DNA from: Paeniroseomonas aquatica
Lineage (GTDB): Bacteria; Pseudomonadota; Alphaproteobacteria; Acetobacterales; Acetobacteraceae
Length of the DNA: 64,000 bases
NCBI RefSeq assembly: GCF_030409335.1
Contig: NZ_JAUFPN010000148.1
Coordinates: 1-64,000 of the forward strand
Direction: 5' to 3'
The position numbers and the translations under genes are program-made. The notes beneath the pieces were generated by a model. The model was given only the letters and a program-made list of their open reading frames with translations, made no database searches and was not told where the DNA came from. Position 1 is the first letter of the stretch. Each line of letters starts with the position of its first letter. Below are positions 7,410 to 16,763 of this stretch, one piece after another.

Positions 7410-8975
7410 GTGCCGATTCCCACCCTTCAGACCCTCGCCCGGGCGCCCTGGCGCCGCCAGTTGCTGGCCGCCTTCGCCCTGGGCCTGCTGGCCGCCCTGG
7501 CCCTGCCGCCGGTGCATGCCGTGCCGGTCCTGCTGGTATCCATCCCGGGCCTGCTGGTCCTGGCCGGGGCCGCGCCGAGCCGGCGGCGGGCGGCCTGGCT
7601 GGGCTTCGCCTGGGGCTGGGGCCATGCCCTGGCCGGCGTCTACTGGGTGACCCATGCCATCCTCACGGATGTCGCCACCTTCTGGTGGCTGGTGCCCCTG
7701 GCGGCGCCGGCGCTGGCCATCCCCCTGGCGCTCTTCGTGGTGCCCCCGGCGCTGGTGGCGCATGCCCTGCCGGCGGGATGGCCGCGGCTGCTCGGCTTCG
7801 CCGGCACCTGGGTGCTGGCCGAGCTGGCCCAGGGCTTCCTCTTCACCGGCTTCCCCTGGAACCTGCTGGGCACGGTCTGGGCCTTCGCCGCCCTGCCGCT
7901 GCAGCCGGCCGCCATCGTCGGCGTGCATGGCCTGTCGCTGCTGACCCTGCTGCTGGCCGGGTTGCCGCTGCTGCCCGGCCGGCGGCCCCTCGCCGGGGCG
8001 GCGCTGCTGCTGGCCGGGCTGGGCGGCTTCGGCCTCTGGCGCCTCGACGCGGCAGAGCCGGCCGGCCCGCCGGTGCAGCTGGTGCTGGTCCAGGGCAACG
8101 TGCCGCAGGAGGTGAAATGGCGCCCCGAGGAAAGGATGCCGATCTTCCAGCGCTACCTGGAGCTGACCGCCGCCGCCGCCCGCGACGCCGCGGCGGCCGC
8201 GCCGGCGTCCCGGGTCGTCGTCGTCTGGCCGGAGACCGCCAGCCCCTTCCTGCTGGCGCAGGACCCGGAGGCCGGCCGCATGGCCGCCGCCGCCCTGCCG
8301 CCCGGGGCGATGCTCCTGGCCGGCAGCGTGCGGGCGGACTGGGCGGCGGACGGCACGCTGCGGCAGGTCTTCAACAGCCTGGTGGCGCTCGACGCCTCCG
8401 CCCGGGTGGCCGGCATCTACGACAAGGCGCATCTGGTGCCCTTCGGGGAATACATGCCGCTCTCCGGCCTGCTGCCCATCCGGCTGGTCACCGGGGGCAT
8501 GGACTTCTCCGCCGGCCCGGGCCCGATGGCCCTGGCGCTGCCCGGCCTGCCGCCCTTCGGCGCGCTCATCTGCTACGAGGTCATCTTCTCCGGCGCCGTC
8601 GCGCCGCGGCCACGGCCGGACTGGCTGGTGAACATCACCAACGACGGCTGGTTCGGCATCTCGGCCGGTCCCTGGCAGCATCTGGCGGCGGCGCGGTTGC
8701 GCGCGGTCGAGGAAGGCCTGCCGCTGGTGCGTGCGGCGCAGACCGGGATCTCGGCGGTCTTCGATGCCCGTGGCCGGCGGCTGGCGGCGATTCCGCTGGG
8801 GAGGATGGGCACCGCGACCCTGGCCCTGCCGGGAGCCGGGGCGCCGACCCCCTTCGCCCGCGCCGGCCTGGCTGTCCCCGCCCTGCTCGGCCTCGCCTGC
8901 CTGGGGCTGGCGATCTGGCTGCGGCGGCGGTTGGTTGTAACCGGTGAGCTTTTACACCGGGATGCGCGAGGATGA
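7410..8975 (+). CDS. lnt: Apolipoprotein N-acyltransferase
   Basis: This inner-membrane enzyme adds the third acyl chain to the N-terminal cysteine of lipoproteins, completing lipoprotein maturation. The 521-residue protein has several N-terminal membrane spans and a C-terminal periplasmic nitrilase-like domain. The catalytic triad is seen as E275 (WPETASPF), K339 (YDKAHLVPFGEY) and C388 (ICYEVIF), at nearly the same positions as in E. coli Lnt. A final span near residues 490-510 anchors the C-terminus. A GTG at 7410 is the start. The window also encodes putative lipoproteins that would be substrates. Confidence 0.95.
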   Translation: MPIPTLQTLARAPWRRQLLAAFALGLLAALALPPVHAVPVLLVSIPGLLVLAGAAPSRRRAAWLGFAWGWGHALAGVYWVTHAILTDVATFWWLVPLAAPALAIPLALFVVPPALVAHALPAGWPRLLGFAGTWVLAELAQGFLFTGFPWNLLGTVWAFAALPLQPAAIVGVHGLSLLTLLLAGLPLLPGRRPLAGAALLLAGLGGFGLWRLDAAEPAGPPVQLVLVQGNVPQEVKWRPEERMPIFQRYLELTAAAARDAAAAAPASRVVVVWPETASPFLLAQDPEAGRMAAAALPPGAMLLAGSVRADWAADGTLRQVFNSLVALDASARVAGIYDKAHLVPFGEYMPLSGLLPIRLVTGGMDFSAGPGPMALALPGLPPFGALICYEVIFSGAVAPRPRPDWLVNITNDGWFGISAGPWQHLAAARLRAVEEGLPLVRAAQTGISAVFDARGRRLAAIPLGRMGTATLALPGAGAPTPFARAGLAVPALLGLACLGLAIWLRRRLVVTGELLHRDARG

Positions 8976-9000
8976 TCTTTATTGAGAAATCTTAAAAGTA

Positions 9001-9029
9001 TTGACGCTCCGTTTCCCTGCCCGTAAAAG
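9001..9029 (+). promoter_or_regulatory. Candidate sigma-70 promoter for the XRE regulator
   Basis: TTGACG at 9001-9006 and TAAAAG at 9024-9029 are separated by 17 bp, in an A/T-richer stretch about 110 bp before the regulator start. The -35 matches 5 of 6 and the -10 matches 4 of 6 consensus bases. Just upstream, CCGGTG and CACCGG (8941-8960) form a 6-bp hairpin in the lnt 3' end. Confidence 0.4.
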
Positions 9030-9140
9030 CGGTAACGGAGAGAGAATCGAGGCCACGCAGGGGCCTGATCGGCCTCCTGCCGCGGTTCGGGTCGCCTCTC
9101 ATGCACCGGAACGGTGGCCTGACATGGGAATGGACGGGAC

Positions 9141-9590
9141 ATGACGAGCGACGACACCCTCGAACGCACGGCCCGCGAACCCCGTCCCAGCCCGATCGAC
9201 GTGCATGTCGGCACCCGGGTCCGCCTCCGCCGCACCCTGCTCGGGATGAGCCAGGAGAAGCTCGGCGAGGCCCTCGGCCTGACCTTCCAGCAGGTGCAGA
9301 AGTACGAACGCGGCGTGAACCGCATCGGCGCCAGCCGGCTGTTCGACCTCGCCCGCGTGCTCGACGTGCCGATCGGCTTCTTCTTCGACGACATGCCCGA
9401 TGCGGTCGGCGGCGCCATGAACGGCGTGCGCCGCGCCATGGGCTTCGCCGACAGCCAGGACGCCTTCGAGGACGACACCCTGCACCGCCGGGAAACCCTC
9501 GAGCTGGTCCGCGCCTACTACCGGATCACCGATGCCTCGGTCCGCAAGCGGGTCTTCGACCTCATCAAGAGCCTGACGCCGACCGAATAG
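9141..9590 (+). CDS. XRE family transcriptional regulator
   Basis: A 149-residue DNA-binding protein. Residues about 20-85 form an XRE/Cro helix-turn-helix (VGTRVRLRRTLLGMSQEKLG, then FQQVQKYERGVNRIGASRLFDLARVLDVPIGFFFDDM). A C-terminal part of about 60 residues ends in LVRAYYRITDASVRKRVFDLIKSL, probably for dimerisation. This architecture is common in alphaproteobacteria, often near lnt and metK; metK is not here. A 165-bp upstream region holds a promoter candidate. Its stop lies 1 base from the end of the convergent hyuA gene. Targets are unknown. Confidence 0.87.
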   Translation: MTSDDTLERTAREPRPSPIDVHVGTRVRLRRTLLGMSQEKLGEALGLTFQQVQKYERGVNRIGASRLFDLARVLDVPIGFFFDDMPDAVGGAMNGVRRAMGFADSQDAFEDDTLHRRETLELVRAYYRITDASVRKRVFDLIKSLTPTE

Positions 9591-9591
9591 G

Positions 9592-11640
9592 TCACCCCAC
9601 CGCCACGTCCAGCCAGCCGCGCGCATCCATCCGCGCGGTATCGCCGGCCCGCAGCAGCACCGTGGTGGTGGCGCTCTCGATGATCGCCGGCCCCGCCACC
9701 GCCTCGTCCGCGGCCAGCGCCTCGAAGGACCAGACCGGCGCCGTCACCGGCACCCCATCCAGCAGGAGGCGCCGCTGCGCCATGGCGCCCGCCGCGCCGC
9801 CCGTGGAGGCAAGCCCGGCCGCCGGGCTGGTCGGCAGCCGGCCCACCACGGCGATGCGGGCATTCACCAGCACCACCTCCTCCTCCGGCAGGTCGTAGGT
9901 GAACAGCGCCCGGTGCCGCGCATGAAAGGCGGCGCGCAGCCGGCCGGCGAGGTCCGGCCCTGCCCAGTCGATGCCATCCAGCGGCACCGCAACTTCGAAG
10001 ACCTGCTCGCCGTAGCGCATGTCGGCGCTGCGCCGGGCCGCCACTTCGCCCTGGTACCAGCCGGCCATGCGGGCGCGGCCGTCGCGCTCCAGCGTGTCGA
10101 ACAGCGCCCGCACCTCGGCATCCGCCGGGATGCCGCCGGCGCCGATGGCGCTCTGCGCCAGCTCGTAGCGCAGATCCGTGTGCAGCATGCCCCAGGCCGA
10201 GAGCCCGGCGGCGAACAGCGGCACCGTCGCCCGCGCCAGCCCCAGCTCGCGTGCCACCGCGGTCGCATGCAGCCCGGCGGCGCCGCCGAAGGCGAGCAGC
10301 GCCGAATCCCGCGGGTCGACGCCGCGCCGCACCGTCGCCAGCCGTACCCCATCGGCCATGCGCGCGTTGACCAGCGCATGGATGCCGCTGGCGCAGGCCT
10401 CCGGGGTGATGCCGAGCCTCGCCGCCAGCCGCCCCACCGCCGCCTGCGCCGCCGCCAGGTCCAGCCGCTTCGCCCCGCCGAGGAAGGAACCGGGATCGAG
10501 GTAGCCCAGCACCAGGTTGGCATCGGTGACGGTCGGCTCGGTCCCGCCATGGCCGTAGCAGGCCGGCCCCGGCACCGCGCCGGCCGATTGCGGCCCGACC
10601 TGCAGGGTGCCGCCGGCGCCGAGATGGGCGATCGAGCCGCCGCCGGCGCCGAGCGTCACGATATCGAGGCTCTCGAGCGCGATCCGCTCGCCGCCCACGG
10701 TCCGGCCGCGGCCGAGCGCCGCCTCGCCGCCTACCACCAGGGCGATGTCGGTCGAGGTCCCGCCCATGTCGAAGGTGACGAGATCCCCGCCCATGCCCTG
10801 CCGGGCCAGCGCCACCGCCGCCGCCACGCCGCCGGCCGGGCCGGACAGCGCCGTGCCCACCGCCAGCCGCGCGGCTTCCGCGACCGGCGCCACCCCGCCA
10901 TGCGAGAGGATGACGAAGAGCGGCCCGGGATAGCCCGCCGCCTCCAGCCGCCCGGCCAGCCGGGCGAGGTAGCGGGAGACCACCGGCCCGACATAGGCAT
11001 TCACCGCCGTCGTGCTGAAGCGCTCGAATTCCTTGATCTGCGGCAGCACGTCGGCCGAGCAGGTCACGGTCGCCCCCGGCAGCGCCGCCAGCACCGCCGC
11101 CGCCGCCGCATGCTCGTGCTTCGGGTCGCGCCAGGCGTGCAGGAAGCCGATGGCCACCGCCTCCGCCCCGGCCGCCTGCAGCGTGGCGATCGCCGCATCC
11201 AGCGAGGCCTGATCCAACGGCACCGCCACGCTGCCATCCGGCCGCAGCCTCTCCTTCACCCCGAGCCGCCGGTGCCGCGGCACCAGCGGCTCCGCCGGCG
11301 GCAGCCGCAGATCGTAGCGCTCCGGCTTCAGCCCTTCCCGCATCTCGATGACGTCGCGGTGGCCCTCGGTCGTCAGCAGCCAGACCTCGGCGCCCTTGCG
11401 TTCCAGCAGGGCGTTGGTGGCGACGGTGGTGCCGTGGACGATGCGTTCGGTCTGCCGCAGCAGCGCCTCCAGCGGCAGGCCCAGGGCGGCGGCGAGGCTC
11501 CGCAGCCCCTCGACGACGCCGATGCTCTGGTCGGCCGGGGTGCTGGCCGCCTTGGCCAGGGTCTGGGTGCCGTCCGAGGCGATGCCGACCACATCGGTGA
11601 AGGTGCCGCCGACATCGATGCCGATGCGATAGCTGCTCAT
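9592..11640 (-). CDS. hyuA: Hydantoinase/oxoprolinase subunit A (HyuA-like)
   Basis: This 682-residue protein is the ATP-binding subunit of an ATP-dependent hydantoinase, 5-oxoprolinase or related acetone-carboxylase-type enzyme. The N-terminus carries the actin-like phosphate motif IGIDVGGTFTDVV, followed by ERIVHGTTVATNALLERKG, both diagnostic for HyuA. A central GG-STDIALV block and GAGGGSIAHLGAGG complete the ATPase core. The ATG at 11640 overlaps the hyuB stop (TGATG), so the subunits are coupled; a TTG at 11643 is an alternative. Cyclic amides such as hydantoins or 5-oxoproline are the family substrates; which one applies cannot be read from the sequence. Confidence 0.9.
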   Translation of the reverse strand: MSSYRIGIDVGGTFTDVVGIASDGTQTLAKAASTPADQSIGVVEGLRSLAAALGLPLEALLRQTERIVHGTTVATNALLERKGAEVWLLTTEGHRDVIEMREGLKPERYDLRLPPAEPLVPRHRRLGVKERLRPDGSVAVPLDQASLDAAIATLQAAGAEAVAIGFLHAWRDPKHEHAAAAAVLAALPGATVTCSADVLPQIKEFERFSTTAVNAYVGPVVSRYLARLAGRLEAAGYPGPLFVILSHGGVAPVAEAARLAVGTALSGPAGGVAAAVALARQGMGGDLVTFDMGGTSTDIALVVGGEAALGRGRTVGGERIALESLDIVTLGAGGGSIAHLGAGGTLQVGPQSAGAVPGPACYGHGGTEPTVTDANLVLGYLDPGSFLGGAKRLDLAAAQAAVGRLAARLGITPEACASGIHALVNARMADGVRLATVRRGVDPRDSALLAFGGAAGLHATAVARELGLARATVPLFAAGLSAWGMLHTDLRYELAQSAIGAGGIPADAEVRALFDTLERDGRARMAGWYQGEVAARRSADMRYGEQVFEVAVPLDGIDWAGPDLAGRLRAAFHARHRALFTYDLPEEEVVLVNARIAVVGRLPTSPAAGLASTGGAAGAMAQRRLLLDGVPVTAPVWSFEALAADEAVAGPAIIESATTTVLLRAGDTARMDARGWLDVAVG

Positions 11641-13286
11641 CAAACGAATCCCTCGCGGGCGTCACGTGCCCGCGCCGCCGGGTCACGCTTCTCCGGCGGC
11701 CCCCAGCCGCCGCCGCCGCCGGCCTGCACCACCACCCGGTCCCCGGGATTCACCGCGATGCCGACCTCCTTGGTCTTCAGCACCCGCTCCTCGCCCGAGC
11801 CGCGCCGCAGCACGTAATGATGCGGCGCGCCGTCATGGCCGCCGAGCATCCCCGCCGCGCCATGCCGCACGCCGTCGCCGGCGGTATTCGCCAGGGCTGG
11901 CCCGTCGCTCTCGACCAGCAGCGTCAATTGCCCGCCGAGGCCGCCGCGATGCTTCCCATCCCCGGCCGAGCCGGCGAGGAATTCATGCGTCTCGAACAGC
12001 AAGGGGAAGCGCGCCTCGGCCATCTCGACGCTGCCGAATTTCAGCCCGCCGGCGCTGTGCCACTCGCCGCTGGTCGACCAGCCGTCGCCCTGCGCGCTGG
12101 CCCCGCCGCCCGGCCGCGCATGGAACATGTGCCAGACGAAGCGCCGGCCGGGGCGGCGGGCGTCCTGGCCGGTGATCGCCACCCGGAACCGCCTACCCCA
12201 GCCGCCCATGGCGCGGTCCGGGCAGCAATGCTGCAGCGCGCGGACGATGGCCTCGACGATCTCGTTCGAGCAATGCGAGGTGCACATGGTCACCGGCGCC
12301 CCCTCCCGCGCCCAGACCACGGTCCCTTCCCTGGCGATCACCTCGAGCGGCCGGAAGGCGCCGTCGTTCTTGGCCACCTCCGGGTCGAGCAGGAAGGCGA
12401 AGGCCATGGCGACGGCGCTGCGCATGTTCGGGTAGCTGGAATTGACGAAGCCGGTGGTCTGCGGGTCGCTCTCGGACAGGTCGACCGTGAGGCTCTCGCC
12501 CCGCTTGGTCACCGTGGCGCGGATGGCGATGTCGGTCCGGTCGAAGCCGTCGTCGTCGAGGAAGGCCTCGCCCTTGAAGACCCCGTCCGGCCAGGTCGCC
12601 AGGATGCGCCGGGCATGCGCCGCCGAGAGGTCGAGGATGGCCGAGACCGCCGCATCGAGGTGGTCGGCGCCGTATTTCGCCAGCAGCGGCAGCAGCCGCT
12701 GCTCGCCGAGGCGGGCCGCGCCGATCATCGCCATGAGGTCGCCGGTGAAGTCGCGGGGGATGCGGGTATTGGTCGCCAGCATGCGGATGAGGTCGGCCCG
12801 CAGCCCGCCGCCCTCGCCGAGCCGGATCGGCGGGATGCGGAGGCCTTCCTGCCAGATTTCCGTCGCGCCCGGGTTGTAGCCGCCATGGGTCGCGCCGCCG
12901 ATGTCGCTCTGGTGCGCCCGCACCACCGACCAGAAGCGCAGGGACCCTTCGGCGAAGACCGGGATGATGATGGTCAGGTCGGGCAGGTGGCTGCCGCCGT
13001 GGTAGGGGTCGTTCAGCAGGTAGGTGTCGCCCTCGACCGGCGCCGGGAAGGCCTCCGCGATGGCCTTCGCCGCCCAGGGCATGGCGCCCACATGCACCGG
13101 GATATGATCCGCCTGCGCCACCAGCCGGCACTGCGCATCGCACAGCGCGATCGAGAAATCGCGCGAGGAATTCAGGATCTGGGAATAGGAGGTGCGCAAC
13201 ATGGCCTCCCCCATCTCCTCGACGATGGCCCGGAGGCGGTTGTCGAGCACGGCGAGGGTCACGGGATCAGGCGTCTGATGGTGCAT
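11640..13286 (-). CDS. hyuB: Hydantoinase/oxoprolinase subunit B (HyuB-like)
   Basis: A 548-residue partner of HyuA, together forming the ATP-dependent cyclic-amide hydrolase. Family marks: the N-terminal block TLAVLDNRLRAIVEEMGEAMLRTSYS, FSIALCDAQCRLVAQADHIPVHVGAM, the DPYHGGSHLPDLTIIIPVF segment, and a Gly-rich C-terminus. The ATG at 13286 is chosen over ATGs farther upstream because GGAG lies about 9 bases ahead and family members begin close to this point. It is the first gene of the minus-strand pair, with 134 bp to the divergent glycosyltransferase gene as the likely promoter region. Confidence 0.9.
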   Translation of the reverse strand: MHHQTPDPVTLAVLDNRLRAIVEEMGEAMLRTSYSQILNSSRDFSIALCDAQCRLVAQADHIPVHVGAMPWAAKAIAEAFPAPVEGDTYLLNDPYHGGSHLPDLTIIIPVFAEGSLRFWSVVRAHQSDIGGATHGGYNPGATEIWQEGLRIPPIRLGEGGGLRADLIRMLATNTRIPRDFTGDLMAMIGAARLGEQRLLPLLAKYGADHLDAAVSAILDLSAAHARRILATWPDGVFKGEAFLDDDGFDRTDIAIRATVTKRGESLTVDLSESDPQTTGFVNSSYPNMRSAVAMAFAFLLDPEVAKNDGAFRPLEVIAREGTVVWAREGAPVTMCTSHCSNEIVEAIVRALQHCCPDRAMGGWGRRFRVAITGQDARRPGRRFVWHMFHARPGGGASAQGDGWSTSGEWHSAGGLKFGSVEMAEARFPLLFETHEFLAGSAGDGKHRGGLGGQLTLLVESDGPALANTAGDGVRHGAAGMLGGHDGAPHHYVLRRGSGEERVLKTKEVGIAVNPGDRVVVQAGGGGGWGPPEKRDPAARARDAREGFV

Positions 13287-13420
13287 ATGCGAAGGCTCCG
13301 CCGACCAGGGCATCCGCGTCAAGCCGGCGAAGGCGGGGTGGCCGGCGCCGGCTTCCATGATATGCGCAGGCCCCACCACGCCCCAGGCCCCCCTCCTCCA
13401 GTCTTGGCACCCTCGCGCGC

Positions 13421-14965
13421 ATGACGGTTCCCTCCTCGCGCCCCCGGGCGTTGCTGACCCGTGCCGATACCGTCATGGGCGTGCTGGCGATCCCGCTGGC
13501 GATGCTGCTGGCCTCGCTGCTGCTGCGGGCGCTCGGCTTCATCATCGCCGTCATCGACACCGACGAGGGTCTGTACCTGGTGCAGGCCCAGGCCTGGCTG
13601 CGCGGCGACTGGCCGCTGGTCGCGGTCTGGGACATGCACCCGATCGGCGCCCCGGCGATGTATGCGCTGGCGATGTGGATCTTCGGCGAGAGCATCGCCA
13701 CCATCCGGCTGCTCGGCTCGCTCTGCGTGGCCGCGGCCGCCTGGGCGCTCTATGGGGCGGTCCGCGCCACCGGCGCGCCGCGCGGCATCGGCCTGGCCAC
13801 CGGCCTGGTCTATGTCGCCCACAGCCTGCGGATGGGCGGCCTCGCCACCAATACCGAGATCCTCTTCGCCCCGATGGTGGTCAGCGCCATGGCGCTCGGC
13901 GCGCTGGGCGCGGTGGAGGCGCTGCGGCGGTCCTGGGCGCCGCGCTGGTACGTGCTGATCGCCATGGGCATGGCCATGGGCTGCGCCCTGGCGGTCAAGC
14001 CGGTGATGGTGGCGGAGGGCTGCCTCGCCTTCGCCCTGCTGGTCTTCCCGGCCCTCTGGCGCGGGCTGCTGTCCTGGCGGCGGGCGCTGGCGATGGCCGC
14101 CGCCTATGCCGGGTTCTGTGCCCTGCCGACCGCCTACTTCGCCCTGCTCTATTTCGTGCGCGGCGACCTCGGCGCCTTCCTCGACGGCACCTTCCTGGCC
14201 CCGCTGCGCTACTCGCACGGCCGCATGGGGCTGGTCGATTCCTTCCACCAGATCCTGGTGGAATTCCTCACCCTGCTGTGGCCCTTCCTGCTCGCCGGCC
14301 TGGCGCTGGCGACCGGGCTGACGCGCTCCGGCCCGCGCGGCATGCTGACGCGGATCGGCCTGCTGTGGTTCCTGGCCGGCAGCATCGGCGTCGCCTCGCC
14401 GGGCTTCTTCTACCCGCACTACTTCCTCATCTGGCTGCCGCCGCTGTCGATCCTGGCGACGCTGGGCTGCTGGCGGCTGGCGCGGCTGCTGCCGCCGGCG
14501 GGCCGGGCCTTCGGCTTCAGCCTGCTGGTCGCCGTGGTCATGATCGGCTCCTGGCGCGCCGACGCCACGGCGCGGATCGAGCGCGGCATCGGCATCTTCG
14601 CCCCCGACCCGGTGCGGGAGGTGACCCGCATCATCCGCGCCAGCCTCAGGCCGGGCGAGACCATCTTCATCGCCAATTACCACCCGGTGATCTACGCCCT
14701 GACCGATGCGAGGCTGCCGACGCGCTTCATCTTCCCGGCCCAACTCACCGGCGAGTTCACCCAGGTCGCCGACATCGACACCGACGCCGAGGTCGCCCGC
14801 ATCATGGCGACCCGGCCGCGCTTCGTGGTGGTGGACCGCGGCTGGTGGCCGCGCATGCGCGAAAGCGCCGCCGCCATCATCACCGAGGTATTGCAAAGCG
14901 ACTACACCCTGGTCGCCGAGGTCGACGAGGACCGCGGCCCGATCGAGCTCTGGGCGCCGAAATAG
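13421..14965 (+). CDS. GT39-type membrane glycosyltransferase (ArnT/PMT-like)
   Basis: A 514-residue polytopic inner-membrane protein with about ten or more hydrophobic segments. The first periplasmic loop holds an acidic motif DTDEGLYLVQAQAWLRGDWPL, and WDMHPIGAP follows, matching the PMT_2/ArnT group (GT39/GT83). These enzymes transfer sugars from polyprenyl-phosphate donors to lipids or proteins in the periplasm. The C-terminal 130 residues form a soluble periplasmic part (PTRFIFPAQLTGEFTQ, RFVVVDRGWWPRM). No glycan cluster surrounds it, so acceptor and sugar are unknown. Confidence 0.82.
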   Translation: MTVPSSRPRALLTRADTVMGVLAIPLAMLLASLLLRALGFIIAVIDTDEGLYLVQAQAWLRGDWPLVAVWDMHPIGAPAMYALAMWIFGESIATIRLLGSLCVAAAAWALYGAVRATGAPRGIGLATGLVYVAHSLRMGGLATNTEILFAPMVVSAMALGALGAVEALRRSWAPRWYVLIAMGMAMGCALAVKPVMVAEGCLAFALLVFPALWRGLLSWRRALAMAAAYAGFCALPTAYFALLYFVRGDLGAFLDGTFLAPLRYSHGRMGLVDSFHQILVEFLTLLWPFLLAGLALATGLTRSGPRGMLTRIGLLWFLAGSIGVASPGFFYPHYFLIWLPPLSILATLGCWRLARLLPPAGRAFGFSLLVAVVMIGSWRADATARIERGIGIFAPDPVREVTRIIRASLRPGETIFIANYHPVIYALTDARLPTRFIFPAQLTGEFTQVADIDTDAEVARIMATRPRFVVVDRGWWPRMRESAAAIITEVLQSDYTLVAEVDEDRGPIELWAPK

Positions 14966-15033
14966 CGCCCCGGGGTTGCCAAGCGGCTCGTCTGGCGCAT
15001 GATCCCGGCCAAATCGAGCGGGGGAAACGAGGC

Positions 15034-15975
15034 ATGAGCGGCACCGAATTGCGCATCCTGGCGGAAGGCCTGCGCTTTCCCGAAGGCCCGGTGGCAATGC
15101 CCGACGGCAGCATCCTGCTGGTCGAGATCGCCGCCGGCACCCTGACCCGGGTCGCGCCCGATGGCACCAAATCCACCGTGGCGACGCCCGGCGGCGGCCC
15201 CAACGGCATCGCCCTCGGCCCGGAGGGCAAGATCTTCTGCTGCAACAACGGCGGCTTCCTCTGGCACGAGGAGCCGGGGCTGATCCGCCCCGCCGGCGTG
15301 CCGGCCGACTACAGCGGCGGCCGGATCGAGGTCATCGACCCGGCGACCGGCAGCGTCACCCGGCTCTATGACCGCTGCGGCGAGCATACGCTGAAGGGCC
15401 CGAATGACATCATCTTCGCCCCCAAGGGCAGCCCGGGCGAGGGCGGCTTCTGGTTCAGCGACCTCGGCAAGGTCCGGGCGCGGGACCGCGACCACGGCGG
15501 CGTCTATTGGGCGGCGACCGATGGCTCCCGCATCGTCGAGGCCGCCTTCCCGATCTTCGGCGGCGCCAACGGCATCGCCCTCTCGCCCGACGGCCGCACC
15601 CTCTATGCCGCGGAGACCGAGACCGGCCGGCTCTGGGCCTGGGACATCGAGGGACCGGGCGTGGTGCGGAAGGACCCCTGGCCCTCCTCGAACGGCGGCC
15701 GGGTGATCTGCCAGTTCCCCGGCTACCGCCGCCTGGACAGCGTGGCGCCGACCGCGGCGGGCAATATCTGCGTCGCCACCCTGGTCAGCGGCGAGATCAC
15801 CACCGTCTCCCCGGCCGGCGAGATCCTGCGGGTGGTGAAGATGCCGGAACGCATGCCGACCAACATCTGCTTCGGCGGCCCGGACATGCGCACCGCCTAC
15901 ATCACGCTCTCGACCACCGGCAAGCTGGCGGCGATGGAGTGGGACGAGCCGGGGCTGGCGCTGCCCTTCGGCTGA
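15034..15975 (+). CDS. SMP-30/gluconolactonase family hydrolase
   Basis: A 313-residue six-bladed beta-propeller of the SMP-30/gluconolactonase/LRE family, whose members hydrolyse sugar lactones and related esters using one divalent metal. Metal-site motifs are visible: GLRFPEGPV (Glu), LKGPNDI (Asn and Asp), ANGIALSPDG (Asn) and DSVAPTAAGNI (Asp). No signal peptide, so cytoplasmic. The ATG at 15034 follows GGGGGAAACGAGG. The stop overlaps a possible ATG of the next gene, and the two genes are surely cotranscribed; FAH-family partners suggest sequential breakdown of a sugar or aromatic acid. Confidence 0.88.
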   Translation: MSGTELRILAEGLRFPEGPVAMPDGSILLVEIAAGTLTRVAPDGTKSTVATPGGGPNGIALGPEGKIFCCNNGGFLWHEEPGLIRPAGVPADYSGGRIEVIDPATGSVTRLYDRCGEHTLKGPNDIIFAPKGSPGEGGFWFSDLGKVRARDRDHGGVYWAATDGSRIVEAAFPIFGGANGIALSPDGRTLYAAETETGRLWAWDIEGPGVVRKDPWPSSNGGRVICQFPGYRRLDSVAPTAAGNICVATLVSGEITTVSPAGEILRVVKMPERMPTNICFGGPDMRTAYITLSTTGKLAAMEWDEPGLALPFG

Positions 15976-15986
15976 TGGAGAAGACA

Positions 15987-16763
15987 ATGGCTTTGTGGGT
16001 ACGCTTTTCGCGGGATAGCACGACAGGGTTCGGCACGCTGGAGGGCGAGAGCATCGCCGTCCATTCTGGCGACATGCTGGCCGCGCCCAGCCCCACCGGC
16101 GAGACCGTGCCGCTGGCCGCGGTGACGCTGCTGGCGCCGGTCACCCCCGGCGCCTTCATCGGGCTCTGGAACAATTTCCACGAGGCGGCGGCGAAGCAGG
16201 GCAACGCCATCCCCGAGGTGCCGCTGTACTTCCTGAAGAACAGCCGCAGCATCATCGGCCCCGGCGCGGCGATCCGCCCGCCCGCCGGCTATGCCGGCAA
16301 GGTGCTGTACGAGGGCGAGCTCGGCATCGTCATCGGCCGGACCTGCACCGCGGTCGATGAGGCCGCGGCCGAGGCCGCCATCTTCGGCTATACCGCCGTC
16401 AACGACGTGACGGCGCTCGACCTGCTCACCGCCGACGCCTCCTTCCCGCAATGGGCGCGGGCCAAGGGCTGCGATACCTTCGGCCCCATCGGCCCGGCCA
16501 TCGCCACCGGCCTCAACTGGTCCGCCGCCCGGGTGAAGGTGGCGCTGAACGGGCGGGTGCGGCAGGACTACCCGGCCGCCGACATGATCCTGCCGCCCGC
16601 CCGCATCGTCTCGCTGATCTCGCGCGAGATGACCTTGCACCCCGGCGATGTCATCGCCTGCGGCACCTCGGTCGGGGCGCTGCCGATGCGGCCGGGGATG
16701 GTCGTCGCGGTCAGCATCGACGGCATCGGCACCTTGGAGAATCCCTACGCGCCGTCAGTGTGA
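15987..16763 (+). CDS. Fumarylacetoacetate hydrolase family protein
   Basis: A 258-residue member of the FAH superfamily, which includes C-C bond hydrolases, acylpyruvases, decarboxylases and sugar-acid dehydratases. The metal-binding set is seen as the two Glu in YEGELGIVIG and the Asp in YTAVNDVTALDL; GDVIACGTSVG near the C-terminus is also typical. The ATG at 15987 follows GGAGAAG and is preferred to the ATG at 15975 that overlaps the SMP-30 stop. It ends by overlapping the convergent TPR gene by 9 bp. The exact reaction is unknown. Confidence 0.88.
   Translation: MALWVRFSRDSTTGFGTLEGESIAVHSGDMLAAPSPTGETVPLAAVTLLAPVTPGAFIGLWNNFHEAAAKQGNAIPEVPLYFLKNSRSIIGPGAAIRPPAGYAGKVLYEGELGIVIGRTCTAVDEAAAEAAIFGYTAVNDVTALDLLTADASFPQWARAKGCDTFGPIGPAIATGLNWSAARVKVALNGRVRQDYPAADMILPPARIVSLISREMTLHPGDVIACGTSVGALPMRPGMVVAVSIDGIGTLENPYAPSV

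Noticed and set aside
9601-13280. Long plus-strand frames opposite hyuA and hyuB
   Set aside because: Shadows of the strongly supported minus-strand genes, with reversed-strand amino-acid composition.
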